Shown piece after piece: positions 1 to 8,232 of a DNA stretch of 19,058 bases. Position numbers and translations under genes: made by a program. Position 1 is the stretch's first letter. Every line of letters begins with the position of its first letter. Source of the stretch: Desulfobulbaceae bacterium UBA2262 (GTDB taxonomy: Bacteria > Desulfobacterota > Desulfobulbia > Desulfobulbales > Desulfurivibrionaceae); NCBI GenBank assembly GCA_002347185.1, contig DDXK01000027.1, positions 1 to 19,058 of the forward strand. Reading direction: 5' to 3'. The notes beneath the pieces are model-generated. The model was given only the letters and a program-made list of their open reading frames with translations, did no database searches and was not told where the DNA came from.

Positions 1-419
1 GCCGAGGCCTGCTCCTGAGACGACTGCGCCAGGCCGTCCGCGCCCGAGGAAACCTCCAGGATGGAATTGTTCACCGCGTCCGAGGTGCTCTTCACCTGGG
101 TAAAGGACTGTTCGAGGCGCTGAAGGAAGGCATTGAACCAATGCGCCATTTTGCCGAGTTCATCACTCATCGAGTATACCGTGAGTCGTTTGGTGAGATC
201 GGCCTCCCCTTCGGACATTTGCTGCAGGGCGGTGGTCAGGGCGCCCACCTTTTGCGCGAAGCGTATGATAAACAGCAGACCCAGGGTCCAGATGATGATC
301 ATGAAGACACCCAGGGAGATATACAAAGCAATGGGGCTATGTATCAAAGACAGCGCCAGTATCAGCGGCAGTATGCCGGCAATAATAAATAACAGGACGC
401 CTTTCTGTTTGGAATTCAT
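1..419 (-). CDS. Methyl-accepting chemotaxis protein, N-terminal part (cut by window edge)
   Basis: Chemotaxis transducer of the inner membrane that would signal to CheA/CheW. I translated it from the ATG at 419; a GGGAGG ribosome site lies about 9 nt upstream. 139 codons are present and the frame runs open off the left edge. Residues about 7-27 and 30-55 are two hydrophobic helices separated by only a few residues. They are followed by a HAMP-like stretch (about 53-110, with GEADLTKRL and SMSDELGKMA) and the start of the coiled-coil signalling domain (SSGADGLAQSSQEQAS), typical of MCPs. There is no room for a periplasmic ligand domain, so any sensing would be in the membrane, in the cytoplasm or through partners. 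It lies 22 nt after cheA on the same strand, probably in one operon. The methylation sites and hairpin tip are outside the window. Confidence 0.88.
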   Translation of the reverse strand, partial: MNSKQKGVLLFIIAGILPLILALSLIHSPIALYISLGVFMIIIWTLGLLFIIRFAQKVGALTTALQQMSEGEADLTKRLTVYSMSDELGKMAHWFNAFLQRLEQSFTQVKSTSDAVNNSILEVSSGADGLAQSSQEQAS

Positions 420-441
420 TGCTCCGTGCCTCCCTTTGTGC

Positions 442-2754
442 TCAAAGTTCCGTGGCCCCTTCGAACGCCATGCGCTCAATGCCGTAGATGTCGAGGATCA
501 GGGATACCCTTCCGTCGCCGAGGATGGTGGCCCCGGACGTGCCGTCGATCTTGCGGAAGTTCTTGTCGATGCTCTTGATGACCGCCTGGGTCTGGCCCAG
601 GACGTCGTCCACCAGGATCCCGTAGCGCGATTTGGAGCTCTGCACGATCAAGACCAGGGCCTGAGTCGGATCGAGTTTCTCGGTCGGGATCTCGAAGAGC
701 TCATAGAGCCTGACCAGGGGGATGTAGTCGCCCCGGATATCGATCAGCTCGCCCTTGCCCTCCACGGTCTTGACCTCTTCAGGCTTGGGCCGCACGGACT
801 TGTCGATAACCGACAGGGGCACGGTTAGGACCTCGCTGCCCACTTTGACCATCATGCCGTCGATGATCGCCAGGGTCAACGGCAGCTTGACCGTGAAGGT
901 CGATCCCTTGCCGAGCTCGGAGCGCACGTCCACGGTGCCGCGCAATCCTTCGATATTGCGCTTGACAACGTCCATGCCCACGCCCCGGCCGGAAACATCG
1001 GTGATCTTGTCGGCCGTGGAAAAGCCGGGCAGGAAGATGAGATTGTTGAGCTCAAAATCACTGAGGTTGTCCGCCTCGCCGATGAGACCGCGCTCCCGGG
1101 CCTTCTGCTGGATCTTCCGGGTATGGAGGCCCTCGCCGTCGTCCTCGATCTCGATGACCATGGAGCCGCCCTTCTGATAGGCGCGCAGCGATACGCGGCC
1201 GGTCTCGGGCTTCCCGCACTTCACCCTGTCGGCCGGAAGCTGGATGCCATGGTCCACCGAGTTGCGCATCATATGCACCAGGGGATCGTAGATGGAATCC
1301 ACCATGTTGCGGTCGATTTCGGTCTCGGCCCCCTCCATGACCAGATCGACCTTCTTTCCGGTCTTTTTGGAGAGATCCCGGACCAGGCGGATCATCTTGT
1401 CGAAGGTCTGCTTGATGGGCACCATGCGCATGGACATGGCGGTGCGCTGCAGTTCGGAGGTGATTCTGCTCAACTGGGAAAAATCCTTGGTCAGCTTCGG
1501 ATCGGCGATGCGCGAAACCAGCTTGTTCTGGCGAACCAGGGATTGCATGATGACCAGCTCGCCCACGGCATTGACCAGGGCATCGAGCTTTTCCACATCA
1601 ACCTTGATGGAAGAACTGATTTTTTTCTGGGTCGCCTCGCCTCCCGCCCCTGGCCGCGCCGCTCCCCCACCCCCCGGGGGCGGACGGCGGCCGGCAGCAG
1701 CCGCGCCTGCGGGAGCGGTCGGCCCAGACGAGGGCGCCGAGGCGGCAGCCTCTTCCTCCTCGGCCTCCTCGTCGCCAGCCTCCTCCGCCTCGCCGACGGC
1801 GCCCGCAGGCAGGGAAGGGGCAACAGACGCCTCAGGCGCGGCTCCCTCCTCCTCTCCCTGCTGGAGTCGGGTTATCTCCGCCAGAAAACCGCTGATATCG
1901 GTCTCCCGATAGCGCTCCAGCCCTCCCTCCAGCACTTCCTTTATATTGGCCACCATCGACTTGAGGACGTCGCCCACGGTCAGAACGATGTCGATGACCG
2001 CCGAATCCATGGCCCGCTTGCCATTACGCACATCATCGAGCAGGTTTTCAGTGGCGTGGGCGAGTCGGTTGATGGTCTTCAGATTGAGAAAGCCGGAAAC
2101 CCCCTTGATCGTATGAAAAGGACGGAAGATATTGTTGATGATATCGAGATCGTCCGGGCTCTGCTCCAGCTCCAGGACGTTGACCTCGATGGACTCGAGG
2201 TGCTCAAAGGCCTCCTCGATGAAGCCGGCGAGAAGATCTTTGTCCTGCAGGAAATCAGGCACCGCTTCCGCCGGCCTGGGCTCGGGCGGCGCACTCGCGG
2301 CCGCCGCTTGCGGCGCCTCTTGCCCTCCTCCCGGCTCGAGATGTGGTTCGGACTCCCGGACAGCGCCGGGGCCGAGCACCCCCAGAAAGGCATTGGGGTC
2401 GAGAGAATAACCGGTTCTGCCCAGGTTTTCGCAGAACCGGGCGATGATCTTTTCGTCCGCTTTCCCCTCCTTGCGGACGGTTTCCTGCATCTGGCTCACG
2501 CACTGTCCCAGCAGATCGTAATTTTCTCCGGAGTCGTCCAACTCGCCCATGATGATCCGCTCAAGAGCGCCCTTGAAGGCGAGCCCCATCTGCTGAATGA
2601 CATCGGGAATGCCTTCCGCCGACTCTCCTGGCAGCAATTTTTCGACCAGGTCGAGCAGATCTCCCACGACGGAAAGATCTCCCGGCTCGATCATCAAAAT
2701 CTTCAAGGCCATTTCATCCAGCAATTCGGACAACGGCTTTCTGCTTTCCGCCAT
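442..2754 (-). CDS. cheA: Chemotaxis histidine kinase CheA
   Basis: Cytoplasmic kinase that autophosphorylates on a histidine and passes phosphate to CheY/CheB under MCP control. From the chosen ATG (770 aa): residues 1-130 are helical and I do not recognise them; 165-280 form the HPt domain, phospho-acceptor H214 in FHTIKG; 300-380 are a Glu/Ala/Pro/Gly low-complexity linker; 383-450 the dimerisation helices; 450-630 the ATPase with N box (N498 in NSVDHGI), G1 (DDGEG, 538-542) and G2 (GRGVGMDVV, 590-598); 632-762 a CheW-like regulatory domain. No obvious CheY-binding P2 domain is seen in the linker. An upstream in-frame GTG at 2778 exists, but the ATG at 2754 has GGGGAG six nt before it and starts a sensible MAESRKPLSELLDE helix, so I chose it. 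The MCP gene follows at once; no cheW or cheY is inside the window. Confidence 0.96.
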   Translation of the reverse strand: MAESRKPLSELLDEMALKILMIEPGDLSVVGDLLDLVEKLLPGESAEGIPDVIQQMGLAFKGALERIIMGELDDSGENYDLLGQCVSQMQETVRKEGKADEKIIARFCENLGRTGYSLDPNAFLGVLGPGAVRESEPHLEPGGGQEAPQAAAASAPPEPRPAEAVPDFLQDKDLLAGFIEEAFEHLESIEVNVLELEQSPDDLDIINNIFRPFHTIKGVSGFLNLKTINRLAHATENLLDDVRNGKRAMDSAVIDIVLTVGDVLKSMVANIKEVLEGGLERYRETDISGFLAEITRLQQGEEEGAAPEASVAPSLPAGAVGEAEEAGDEEAEEEEAAASAPSSGPTAPAGAAAAGRRPPPGGGGAARPGAGGEATQKKISSSIKVDVEKLDALVNAVGELVIMQSLVRQNKLVSRIADPKLTKDFSQLSRITSELQRTAMSMRMVPIKQTFDKMIRLVRDLSKKTGKKVDLVMEGAETEIDRNMVDSIYDPLVHMMRNSVDHGIQLPADRVKCGKPETGRVSLRAYQKGGSMVIEIEDDGEGLHTRKIQQKARERGLIGEADNLSDFELNNLIFLPGFSTADKITDVSGRGVGMDVVKRNIEGLRGTVDVRSELGKGSTFTVKLPLTLAIIDGMMVKVGSEVLTVPLSVIDKSVRPKPEEVKTVEGKGELIDIRGDYIPLVRLYELFEIPTEKLDPTQALVLIVQSSKSRYGILVDDVLGQTQAVIKSIDKNFRKIDGTSGATILGDGRVSLILDIYGIERMAFEGATEL

Positions 2755-2782
2755 ACCTGACTCCCCAGGACGTAACACCCAG

Positions 2783-2809
2783 AAACAACGCGACTTTCGC
2801 GCGTTGTTT
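2783..2809 (-). other. Hairpin just upstream of cheA
   Basis: AAACAACGCG and CGCGTTGTTT form a perfect 10-bp stem around a 7-nt loop, ending 28 nt before the cheA ATG. On the cheA strand it is followed by TTTCTGG, only a weak U run. It could be a leader hairpin, an operator, or a weak terminator for the upstream lipoprotein gene. The stem is seen; the role is inferred. Confidence 0.5.
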
Positions 2810-2850
2810 TAACAGGAACAATTCTCAGATTTCCCCTATATACTGCCCAA

Positions 2851-2877
2851 ACATCGGGAGAGAATGCAAGTTTTTTT
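2851..2877 (-). promoter_or_regulatory. Possible sigma-28-like promoter for cheA
   Basis: On the minus strand AAAA, a 15-nt spacer and CCCGATGT resemble the flagellar sigma factor pattern TAAA-N15-GCCGATAA, with three mismatches. A TATATA at 2837-2842 is an alternative -10 but has no convincing -35. AT-rich DNA here contrasts with the GC-rich genes, so a promoter in this gap is likely even if its exact position is uncertain. Confidence 0.22.
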
Positions 2878-2959
2878 CTCGGCCAGCGCAGGGAAAATAC
2901 CCCCTGCAAAACAAAGAAAAATCAAGACTTTTTTCTCGCGTTCCGACAAAAACCCTCCC

Positions 2960-2989
2960 TTGTCCGCCGCTCCCTTGTCCGCCGCTCCC
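2960..2989. repeat. Two tandem copies of a 15-bp unit
   Basis: TTGTCCGCCGCTCCC occurs twice in direct succession between the lipoprotein gene stop (3048) and cheA, with part of a third unit (TCCC) on the left. It is a short, probably slippage-generated repeat; no function is evident. Confidence 0.75.
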
Positions 2990-3047
2990 TGCCGCCTGCT
3001 TCCCCCTGCCCCCCAAAGCGGGAGTGGGTAAAGGCGCGCCCCAACTC

Positions 3048-4685
3048 TCAGCCCGCATCGAGGCCGCCGGGAATCTGCTCCTCGATGCTTTTCAGATTGA
3101 GGAGCACCTTTTCCTGGATTTCGCTGCCGGGGTATTTATGCAAAATTTCCTGCAGGATCCTTCGTGATTCGAGCATCAGCCGACGCTTGCCCCCGGCATC
3201 CGGGCTTTTCAAGGCCTTGACAAACAGGGCCGCCGCCTGCTGCCGCAACTCATTGGCGGCCAGATTGGCTGCCTGCCCCATCTTCATTCTGGCCTGTTCT
3301 TCCCGTGCGGTGCCAGAGAGGGCGGCAAAGGCGGCAATCGCCTCGTCGTAGCGCCGCGATTCAAGGAGGTGCACGGCCTTTTCCCAAAGGGCGTCGCCAG
3401 CCTCCTCCTCTCCCGATTCCGGACCCTGACCAGCTCCGGCCGGCAGGGACTGCTCCACCCTGGCCCGCGCTTCTGCCGCAAGCCTGCGGGTCTCCGGCGA
3501 CACATCCTTCTGCAGAATGGCATCCAGCAGGGCGAGAGCCTCGGAAAATTTATTCTCCCTGCGCAGCGCTTCCGCCTTTTCCAACTCCGCCCAGGCCCAG
3601 CCTCCCTGCTCCCGGGCCTGGGCGGCAAGCTGCCGGGCCTGCGCAAGCGCCGGGCTGCCGGGCGCCGTTCTTTCCAGCATGGCCATGGCCTCCTCCATCC
3701 CGGCGGTCACCTGCCTGCCGCCATGCAGGAGATACTCCCGCAACAGCCCGCCCAGAAGGCGCAGCTGCGCCTCAGAAAACGCACCCCCGGCAAAAAGGGC
3801 GGCCTGCGCCTCCACCCATCGCCTGTCTTCCTCCTCCCGCTGGTACGCCTGAGCCAGGGAGCCATACCGCCGCCGCGCCTCATCCAGCCTGCCGGTGGCC
3901 AGGAAAAGATCGGCGGCCAAACGCCGCAGGGCATTGAGGTCGCCGGCGCTTTTCTCCGCAGGGATATCCCGGAGGAGCTCCAGCGCCTCGCCCAGACGTC
4001 CCAGCCGAACCTGGGCAAGGGCCACCCGCTCCAACGTCGCCGGAGCCACCAGGTATCCGGGATAGGCCTCGCTCAGTCTGCGATGGGCGGCAACCACCTC
4101 CTCGTGGCCGGGACCTCCCGCCGCCTCGACAATTGCCTGCTCCATCTCCTCGGCGCCGGCCCGGCCCTGAGCCTCCCGCGCCCTCTCCACCCTTTCCCGC
4201 TCGCGCAGAAAGAGGGCCTGGCATTCGCCGGCCAGATATTCCATATCGCCTTCGCTGGCCCGGACAAACTGCTGCATATCGACGACGCCGGTCTCAAGGC
4301 GTTGCGACAGACGCTCATAGGCCACGAGCAGGGAATCAAGCCGCTGCCGGCAGAGGGCCAGGTCCGGGCCCTCTGCCTCCCCGCCGTCGACCGACTGCAG
4401 GGCGGCGGCAAGTCCGGACCATTCCTGGGCCCTGACCAGATACTGGGCCTGCCGCTTGCGGAGATGGGCGCCCAGCAGAGCCAGATCCCGGAGAGCGGCA
4501 GCCCCCCCCGGAGAGCCTTCCCCCGAGACCGACTCCGATCCGCCGGAAGCTTCGCCCTGGCCCGCCCGAGGCGGCAAAGATTGCGGCAACGCGATCCTTT
4601 TCGGCGCCGCCGCGCAACCGCTTAGCAACAGCCCCGCCAAGACAATCGGCAGCACTGCGCCGCCATGCCGAAAAAGCCGTCCCAT
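3048..4685 (-). CDS. TPR-like helical-repeat lipoprotein next to a class A PBP
   Basis: A 545-residue predicted lipoprotein of unknown function. The signal sequence is MGRLFRHGG plus a hydrophobic stretch ending in lipobox LLSGC (C24). Ala after the cysteine suggests outer-membrane sorting by the E. coli rule. The mature part is Ala/Leu/Glu/Arg-rich and entirely helical in appearance, with recurring 30-40 residue TPR-like units (for example EALALLDAILQKD and RYDEAIAAFAALS). The start is the ATG at 4685: GGAG lies 8 nt before it, and the upstream TTG at 4691 is less likely. The ATG begins 2 nt after the PBP stop, so translation is probably coupled. E. coli LpoA, the outer-membrane activator of PBP1A, also has a TPR-like part, so a PBP cofactor role is an attractive guess. 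No LpoA C-terminal domain is recognised, however. Confidence 0.8.
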   Translation of the reverse strand: MGRLFRHGGAVLPIVLAGLLLSGCAAAPKRIALPQSLPPRAGQGEASGGSESVSGEGSPGGAAALRDLALLGAHLRKRQAQYLVRAQEWSGLAAALQSVDGGEAEGPDLALCRQRLDSLLVAYERLSQRLETGVVDMQQFVRASEGDMEYLAGECQALFLRERERVERAREAQGRAGAEEMEQAIVEAAGGPGHEEVVAAHRRLSEAYPGYLVAPATLERVALAQVRLGRLGEALELLRDIPAEKSAGDLNALRRLAADLFLATGRLDEARRRYGSLAQAYQREEEDRRWVEAQAALFAGGAFSEAQLRLLGGLLREYLLHGGRQVTAGMEEAMAMLERTAPGSPALAQARQLAAQAREQGGWAWAELEKAEALRRENKFSEALALLDAILQKDVSPETRRLAAEARARVEQSLPAGAGQGPESGEEEAGDALWEKAVHLLESRRYDEAIAAFAALSGTAREEQARMKMGQAANLAANELRQQAAALFVKALKSPDAGGKRRLMLESRRILQEILHKYPGSEIQEKVLLNLKSIEEQIPGGLDAG

Positions 4686-4687
4686 GC

Positions 4688-7600
4688 TCAATTCTCCTTC
4701 ACTGCCCAGTATGGCTTGAAAAATCGCGCCAGCCTGATTTCCCCGGCGCCGCCTCTTTCGCCAAAGGTCGTTACCACGGCGTTTCCGCCGGCAGGGACCG
4801 GGATTCCCCCCTGCCCCCCGGCAACCTCCACACTGACCTGCCCCAGCTGCCCATAGGAGAAGGGAGCCTCGTCAGCCCCGGCAAAGGCGAGATCGGCCAA
4901 ATCGAGACCGGCGGAGTAATCGTGGATGCGCACAAGGGCATTCGCCACCCCGGTCCAGGCAGGCAAGGCCCCGGCCGCGCCGCTTAAGCGGATGGTCCTT
5001 CTCTCCATGGGCGCATTATCGTCATAACCCACATACGAGGCAAGCACATAGCCATTTTCGAGACTCAACCACCCTTCCTCCGCAGCCGGCCCGGGCACGA
5101 AACCGACAAAGGCGGCATTGGTGAAGCGGTTGGCCGTGCCGGTCTTGCCGAAAAGCGGCACGGCGAGATCAAGGGCGCGCAGTTGCTCCTCACGGGCAGG
5201 GTCGGCACTGTGGAGACGGACCGTGCGCCGGGCAAAACCGCCCGTGCCGAAGCGGACGACATTTCGCAGGATATCCGCCACCTGCAGGACGGTTTCGGGT
5301 TCCGCCACCCGCCGCGCCTCTTCCCCCGGGACATAGAGAACCCTGCCGTCTGCGTCCTCAATCCGGGCGATGATGGCCAGGGCCTCGCCGGCATCCCGCC
5401 GGCCGCGACCGAATACCTTGCCTGTCCGCAAGCCTTCGTAGGCGCGCGCCACCTCAAGCAGGCTGATGACATTGGAACCAAGAGGGAAGGACAGCACCGG
5501 ATCCAGGCTGCTGGTGATCCCCAGCTCCCGGCTCAGCCCGGTCAGATAGGTCAGGCCGGCCAGGATCCTGAAATCGCGAACCTCGGCAAGCACCTCGGCG
5601 CTGTAGGGCGGCAGGGCGGCCAGCCGCGCGTACTCCTCCTGCAGGGCTCCACCCAGCTGCGCCAGGGTCGAAACGGCAAATTCCCCCTCGACCAGAACCT
5701 CCTCCCAGAAGCGCTCCCGCCCTTCTGCGGAAAGCCCGCCGAGGATCGCGGCCAGCCTCTGCCGGGAAAGCCTTTCCCAGCCGGGCCGCGCCCCCTCTTC
5801 CGTATAGATTGCGCGCCCGCTTCCGCTCTCCAGGTAGAGCGGCAACGCCGTCTCCCCGGAAGTAGCCTGCCAGCCAGGGACCAGGCCCCGTAAATTCTCG
5901 GCCAGCCGTTGATAGCGGAGAAAATTTTTCTTCAGGATCTCCTGCCGCACCCGGAACTCCGCGGCCTCCCGGTTCTTGCCAGCCCGCAAGGCCTTGGCCA
6001 GCTCCGCGCTGTTTTCGGCGGAAAACCGGGCAAAGCCGCTCCCGTAATGCAGCTTCCGCAGCCTTTCATACTCCTCGACCCTGCCGGCAAAGAGCAGGTC
6101 CGGCCCCGTCAACTCCACGGCCCTGGCAAAAGCAGCCGCCAGCAGGCTCTCCTGGTTGACCAGCACCCCCAGCCGGTCGCGGATCCGGAGAGAGTACTGC
6201 TCGTAGGATTCCCCCTCCGCCCGGGAAAGGCCGAGACGTTGAAGCAACTCGCCGAACTGGGCAGGGGCCAGCTGGTCGCAGAGACGGGAGAGGAGCCAGA
6301 CACTGGCCAGATTCTCGGAGGTGACCCCTGCCCAGCTCATGGAAACCCACCTGTGGGGACTGTTGTGGTCCGGACGCGGGAAATAGGCGCTGTTCTGGTA
6401 GACAAAAACATTGCGCTCGTTGTCGAGCAGATCGAGGTTGTTCCACCCCAGCTGCAAGGCCGCGAAATAGACCAGGGGCTTGATCACCGAGCCCATGGAA
6501 CGCCGGGCGGCCACCGCCCGGTTGTAGAAATGGTTCTCCATGCCGCCGATCATGGCCCGGATCGTTCCGTCCTTGAGGGCGAGCAGCCCTCCCTGCAGCC
6601 TGGGATACTTCTCCAGATCCAGCAGGGCGTCTCCGCCGGCTCCGTTTTCGGCCCGCACGCTGACAAAGACCAGTTCCCCCGGCGCCAGCCTCTGCAAGAA
6701 GCGCTGCGCGTCAGCCTTCTTTGCCTCGGCCCAGGCATTTTTCTCGTGGCGAACCAGAGAGGAAACGACATTCATCACGCCCTCCGCGTCGATTATCCCG
6801 CCCCGCCCCGTCTGCCGGTCGAAAAGAATGCGCGCCCGCATCCCGGCCGGGTCGACCTCCGCCACCTCCCCCACCAGAAAGCCCCGGCGCTGCTGCTCGA
6901 TGTCCCGGCCGAAGGGCAGCCGCCCATAGAGCTTCTGCAACTCCTCCCGGTCATAGCCGGAAAGCAGCACATCGAGGCGGGAGAGCGCCTTGCGCAAGCT
7001 GTAAAGCGCTTCCTCCTGCAGCTCCTTCTCGATGGTGGTGTGGATGCGAATGCCGGAGGTGGAGACGTTGTCGATGCCCTCTCTGCCCAGGGCCTCCTCC
7101 ACCTCGGGTTCGGCAAGCCCCTCCCGAACCAGGTCCATGACGGTATTGAGGGCGAAATAGGTCTGCCCCTGCCGGAAGGGAATCTCCCGCTCAAGCTGAC
7201 GCTGATACTCTTCCGCCGTGATCATACCGAGACTGGACATCTGCCCGAGCACATAGCGCACCCGCTCCCGGGCCCGCGCCCGGGCCGCCTCGCCGCCCCG
7301 CAGGAAGGGGTTGTAATAGTTGGGCCGTTTGACGCTGCCGGCAATGAAGGCACATTCGAGCAGATCAAGATCGGCCACGTCCTTGTCGAAGTAGTAGCGC
7401 GCCGCCACCCCCAGGCCATGGCCGTTGCCGCTCACGTAGAACTGGTTGGCGTAAAACTCGAGGATCTTCTCCTTGGGGTAGTGTCGCTCCAGACGCAGGG
7501 CATAGAGAAGCTCCTTGAGCTTCTCGCCCAGGCTGCGCGCCTGCCGCTTGAAGAGATTTTTCGCCGTTTGCTGACTCAGGGTGCTTCCACCCTGCACGAC

Positions 7601-7948
7601 CCGCCCGGCGCGGATATTGGCGACCAGGGCGCGCAGCACCCCCGGGAAATCGATGCCGAAATGGCGGAAGAAGGCATGGTCTTCCGCCGCGACAATGGCC
7701 TGCACAAAGGCCGGCGGAATCTCCTCGTAGGCAACATACTGGCGGTGCGCCTCCTCGAAGAATACCCCGACCTTGCTGACCCCGTCCGCATAGTAGACCG
7801 GGCTTTCCCGCGCCAGGATTCTTTCGATGTTTTCCGGGCGGATTTCCTCGCCAGGCTCGACGACCACCAGGAAATAGAGACCACCGCCCGCCGCAAGCAG
7901 CGCGAGAAGAAAGAGCACCAGTATTGAAAAGAAGATCTTCTTGCCCAT
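4688..7948 (-). CDS. Class A penicillin-binding protein (PBP1A-like), with a large extra region
   Basis: Bifunctional peptidoglycan synthase anchored in the inner membrane: glycosyltransferase plus transpeptidase. Residue numbers count from the GTG at 7951 (1087 aa); the adjacent ATG at 7948 is the more usual start. A membrane helix lies at about 5-31. The GT51 domain has catalytic E90 in AAEDHAFFRHFG and GGSTLSQQTAKNLF (121-134). The transpeptidase has S488 in SVIK, S545-E-N547 and K936-T-G-T. All key motifs are present, so it should be active. The oddity is size: about 390 residues separate SxN and KTG, against roughly 130-200 in the E. coli enzymes, and residues about 575-800 look like an extra helical, charged insertion. 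Its ribosome site is weak. It is the first gene of a two-gene unit with the TPR lipoprotein, divergent from mltD. Confidence 0.95.
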   Translation of the reverse strand: MGKKIFFSILVLFLLALLAAGGGLYFLVVVEPGEEIRPENIERILARESPVYYADGVSKVGVFFEEAHRQYVAYEEIPPAFVQAIVAAEDHAFFRHFGIDFPGVLRALVANIRAGRVVQGGSTLSQQTAKNLFKRQARSLGEKLKELLYALRLERHYPKEKILEFYANQFYVSGNGHGLGVAARYYFDKDVADLDLLECAFIAGSVKRPNYYNPFLRGGEAARARARERVRYVLGQMSSLGMITAEEYQRQLEREIPFRQGQTYFALNTVMDLVREGLAEPEVEEALGREGIDNVSTSGIRIHTTIEKELQEEALYSLRKALSRLDVLLSGYDREELQKLYGRLPFGRDIEQQRRGFLVGEVAEVDPAGMRARILFDRQTGRGGIIDAEGVMNVVSSLVRHEKNAWAEAKKADAQRFLQRLAPGELVFVSVRAENGAGGDALLDLEKYPRLQGGLLALKDGTIRAMIGGMENHFYNRAVAARRSMGSVIKPLVYFAALQLGWNNLDLLDNERNVFVYQNSAYFPRPDHNSPHRWVSMSWAGVTSENLASVWLLSRLCDQLAPAQFGELLQRLGLSRAEGESYEQYSLRIRDRLGVLVNQESLLAAAFARAVELTGPDLLFAGRVEEYERLRKLHYGSGFARFSAENSAELAKALRAGKNREAAEFRVRQEILKKNFLRYQRLAENLRGLVPGWQATSGETALPLYLESGSGRAIYTEEGARPGWERLSRQRLAAILGGLSAEGRERFWEEVLVEGEFAVSTLAQLGGALQEEYARLAALPPYSAEVLAEVRDFRILAGLTYLTGLSRELGITSSLDPVLSFPLGSNVISLLEVARAYEGLRTGKVFGRGRRDAGEALAIIARIEDADGRVLYVPGEEARRVAEPETVLQVADILRNVVRFGTGGFARRTVRLHSADPAREEQLRALDLAVPLFGKTGTANRFTNAAFVGFVPGPAAEEGWLSLENGYVLASYVGYDDNAPMERRTIRLSGAAGALPAWTGVANALVRIHDYSAGLDLADLAFAGADEAPFSYGQLGQVSVEVAGGQGGIPVPAGGNAVVTTFGERGGAGEIRLARFFKPYWAVKEN

Positions 7949-8108
7949 CACACCATCAGAAACAGGGAATCAAAGCCTGCCAGGGGCCGAGGGGTCAACG
8001 CCCTGGAATATCTCGCAAAAGCTGGCGAACCAGGCGCGGTTACGAGTTTTTTCGTTGCGGGAAAAGCCATTGTCCAGTAAAAGATGCTGGGTGTTATCTG
8101 GGCGGATT

Positions 8109-8138
8109 TTGATATTTTTTGCAGGAAAAATTTGACAA
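8109..8138 (-). promoter_or_regulatory. Candidate sigma-70 promoter for the PBP/lipoprotein unit
   Basis: On the minus strand TTGTCA (8138-8133), an 18-nt spacer and TATCAA (8114-8109). It leaves an untranslated leader of about 150 nt before the PBP start, in which I see no clear riboswitch. Its -35 overlaps that of the promoter on the other strand. Confidence 0.42.
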
Positions 8139-8161
8139 TCGCCCTGTCTGACTGTGAAAAT
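8132..8161 (+). promoter_or_regulatory. Candidate sigma-70 promoter for mltD and the SDR gene
   Basis: A consensus -35 TTGACA (8132-8137), an 18-nt spacer and GAAAAT (8156-8161, four of six to TATAAT). The predicted transcript start is near 8168, giving a leader of about 65 nt. Confidence 0.45.
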
Positions 8162-8169
8162 AACGCGAA

Positions 8170-8192
8170 CGACCTCCCCAGCGAGGAGGTCG
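8170..8192 (+). other. Hairpin at the start of the mltD leader
   Basis: CGACCTCC and GGAGGTCG form an 8-bp perfect stem with a 7-nt loop, immediately after the predicted start of transcription. The right arm contains a consensus GGAGG, but no start codon lies at a usable distance, so it is not the ribosome site of a visible gene. A 5' stabilising hairpin is one explanation. Confidence 0.45.
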
Positions 8193-8232
8193 AAACAAAA
8201 GTACCATAGTACACTATTACGGGAAACAAGGC

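Noticed and set aside
1123..2760. Long plus-strand open frame opposite cheA
   Set aside because: It is an antisense shadow of a well-motifed kinase in GC-rich DNA; its translation has no family features.
2860..2895. Sigma-54 promoter (TGGC ... TTGCA) before cheA
   Set aside because: The GG to GC spacing is about 15 nt instead of the required 10.
2956..2990. CRISPR-like or iteron repeat
   Set aside because: Only two full 15-bp tandem copies without spacers; simple slippage is sufficient.
5909..7927. 672-codon plus-strand frame opposite the PBP
   Set aside because: The minus-strand protein has every PBP motif; the plus frame is Pro/Gly/Gln/His-rich nonsense typical of a shadow.
8185..8189. 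GGAGG as a ribosome site for an unlisted small gene or longer MltD
   Set aside because: No start codon follows at a usable distance, and it is one arm of a hairpin.
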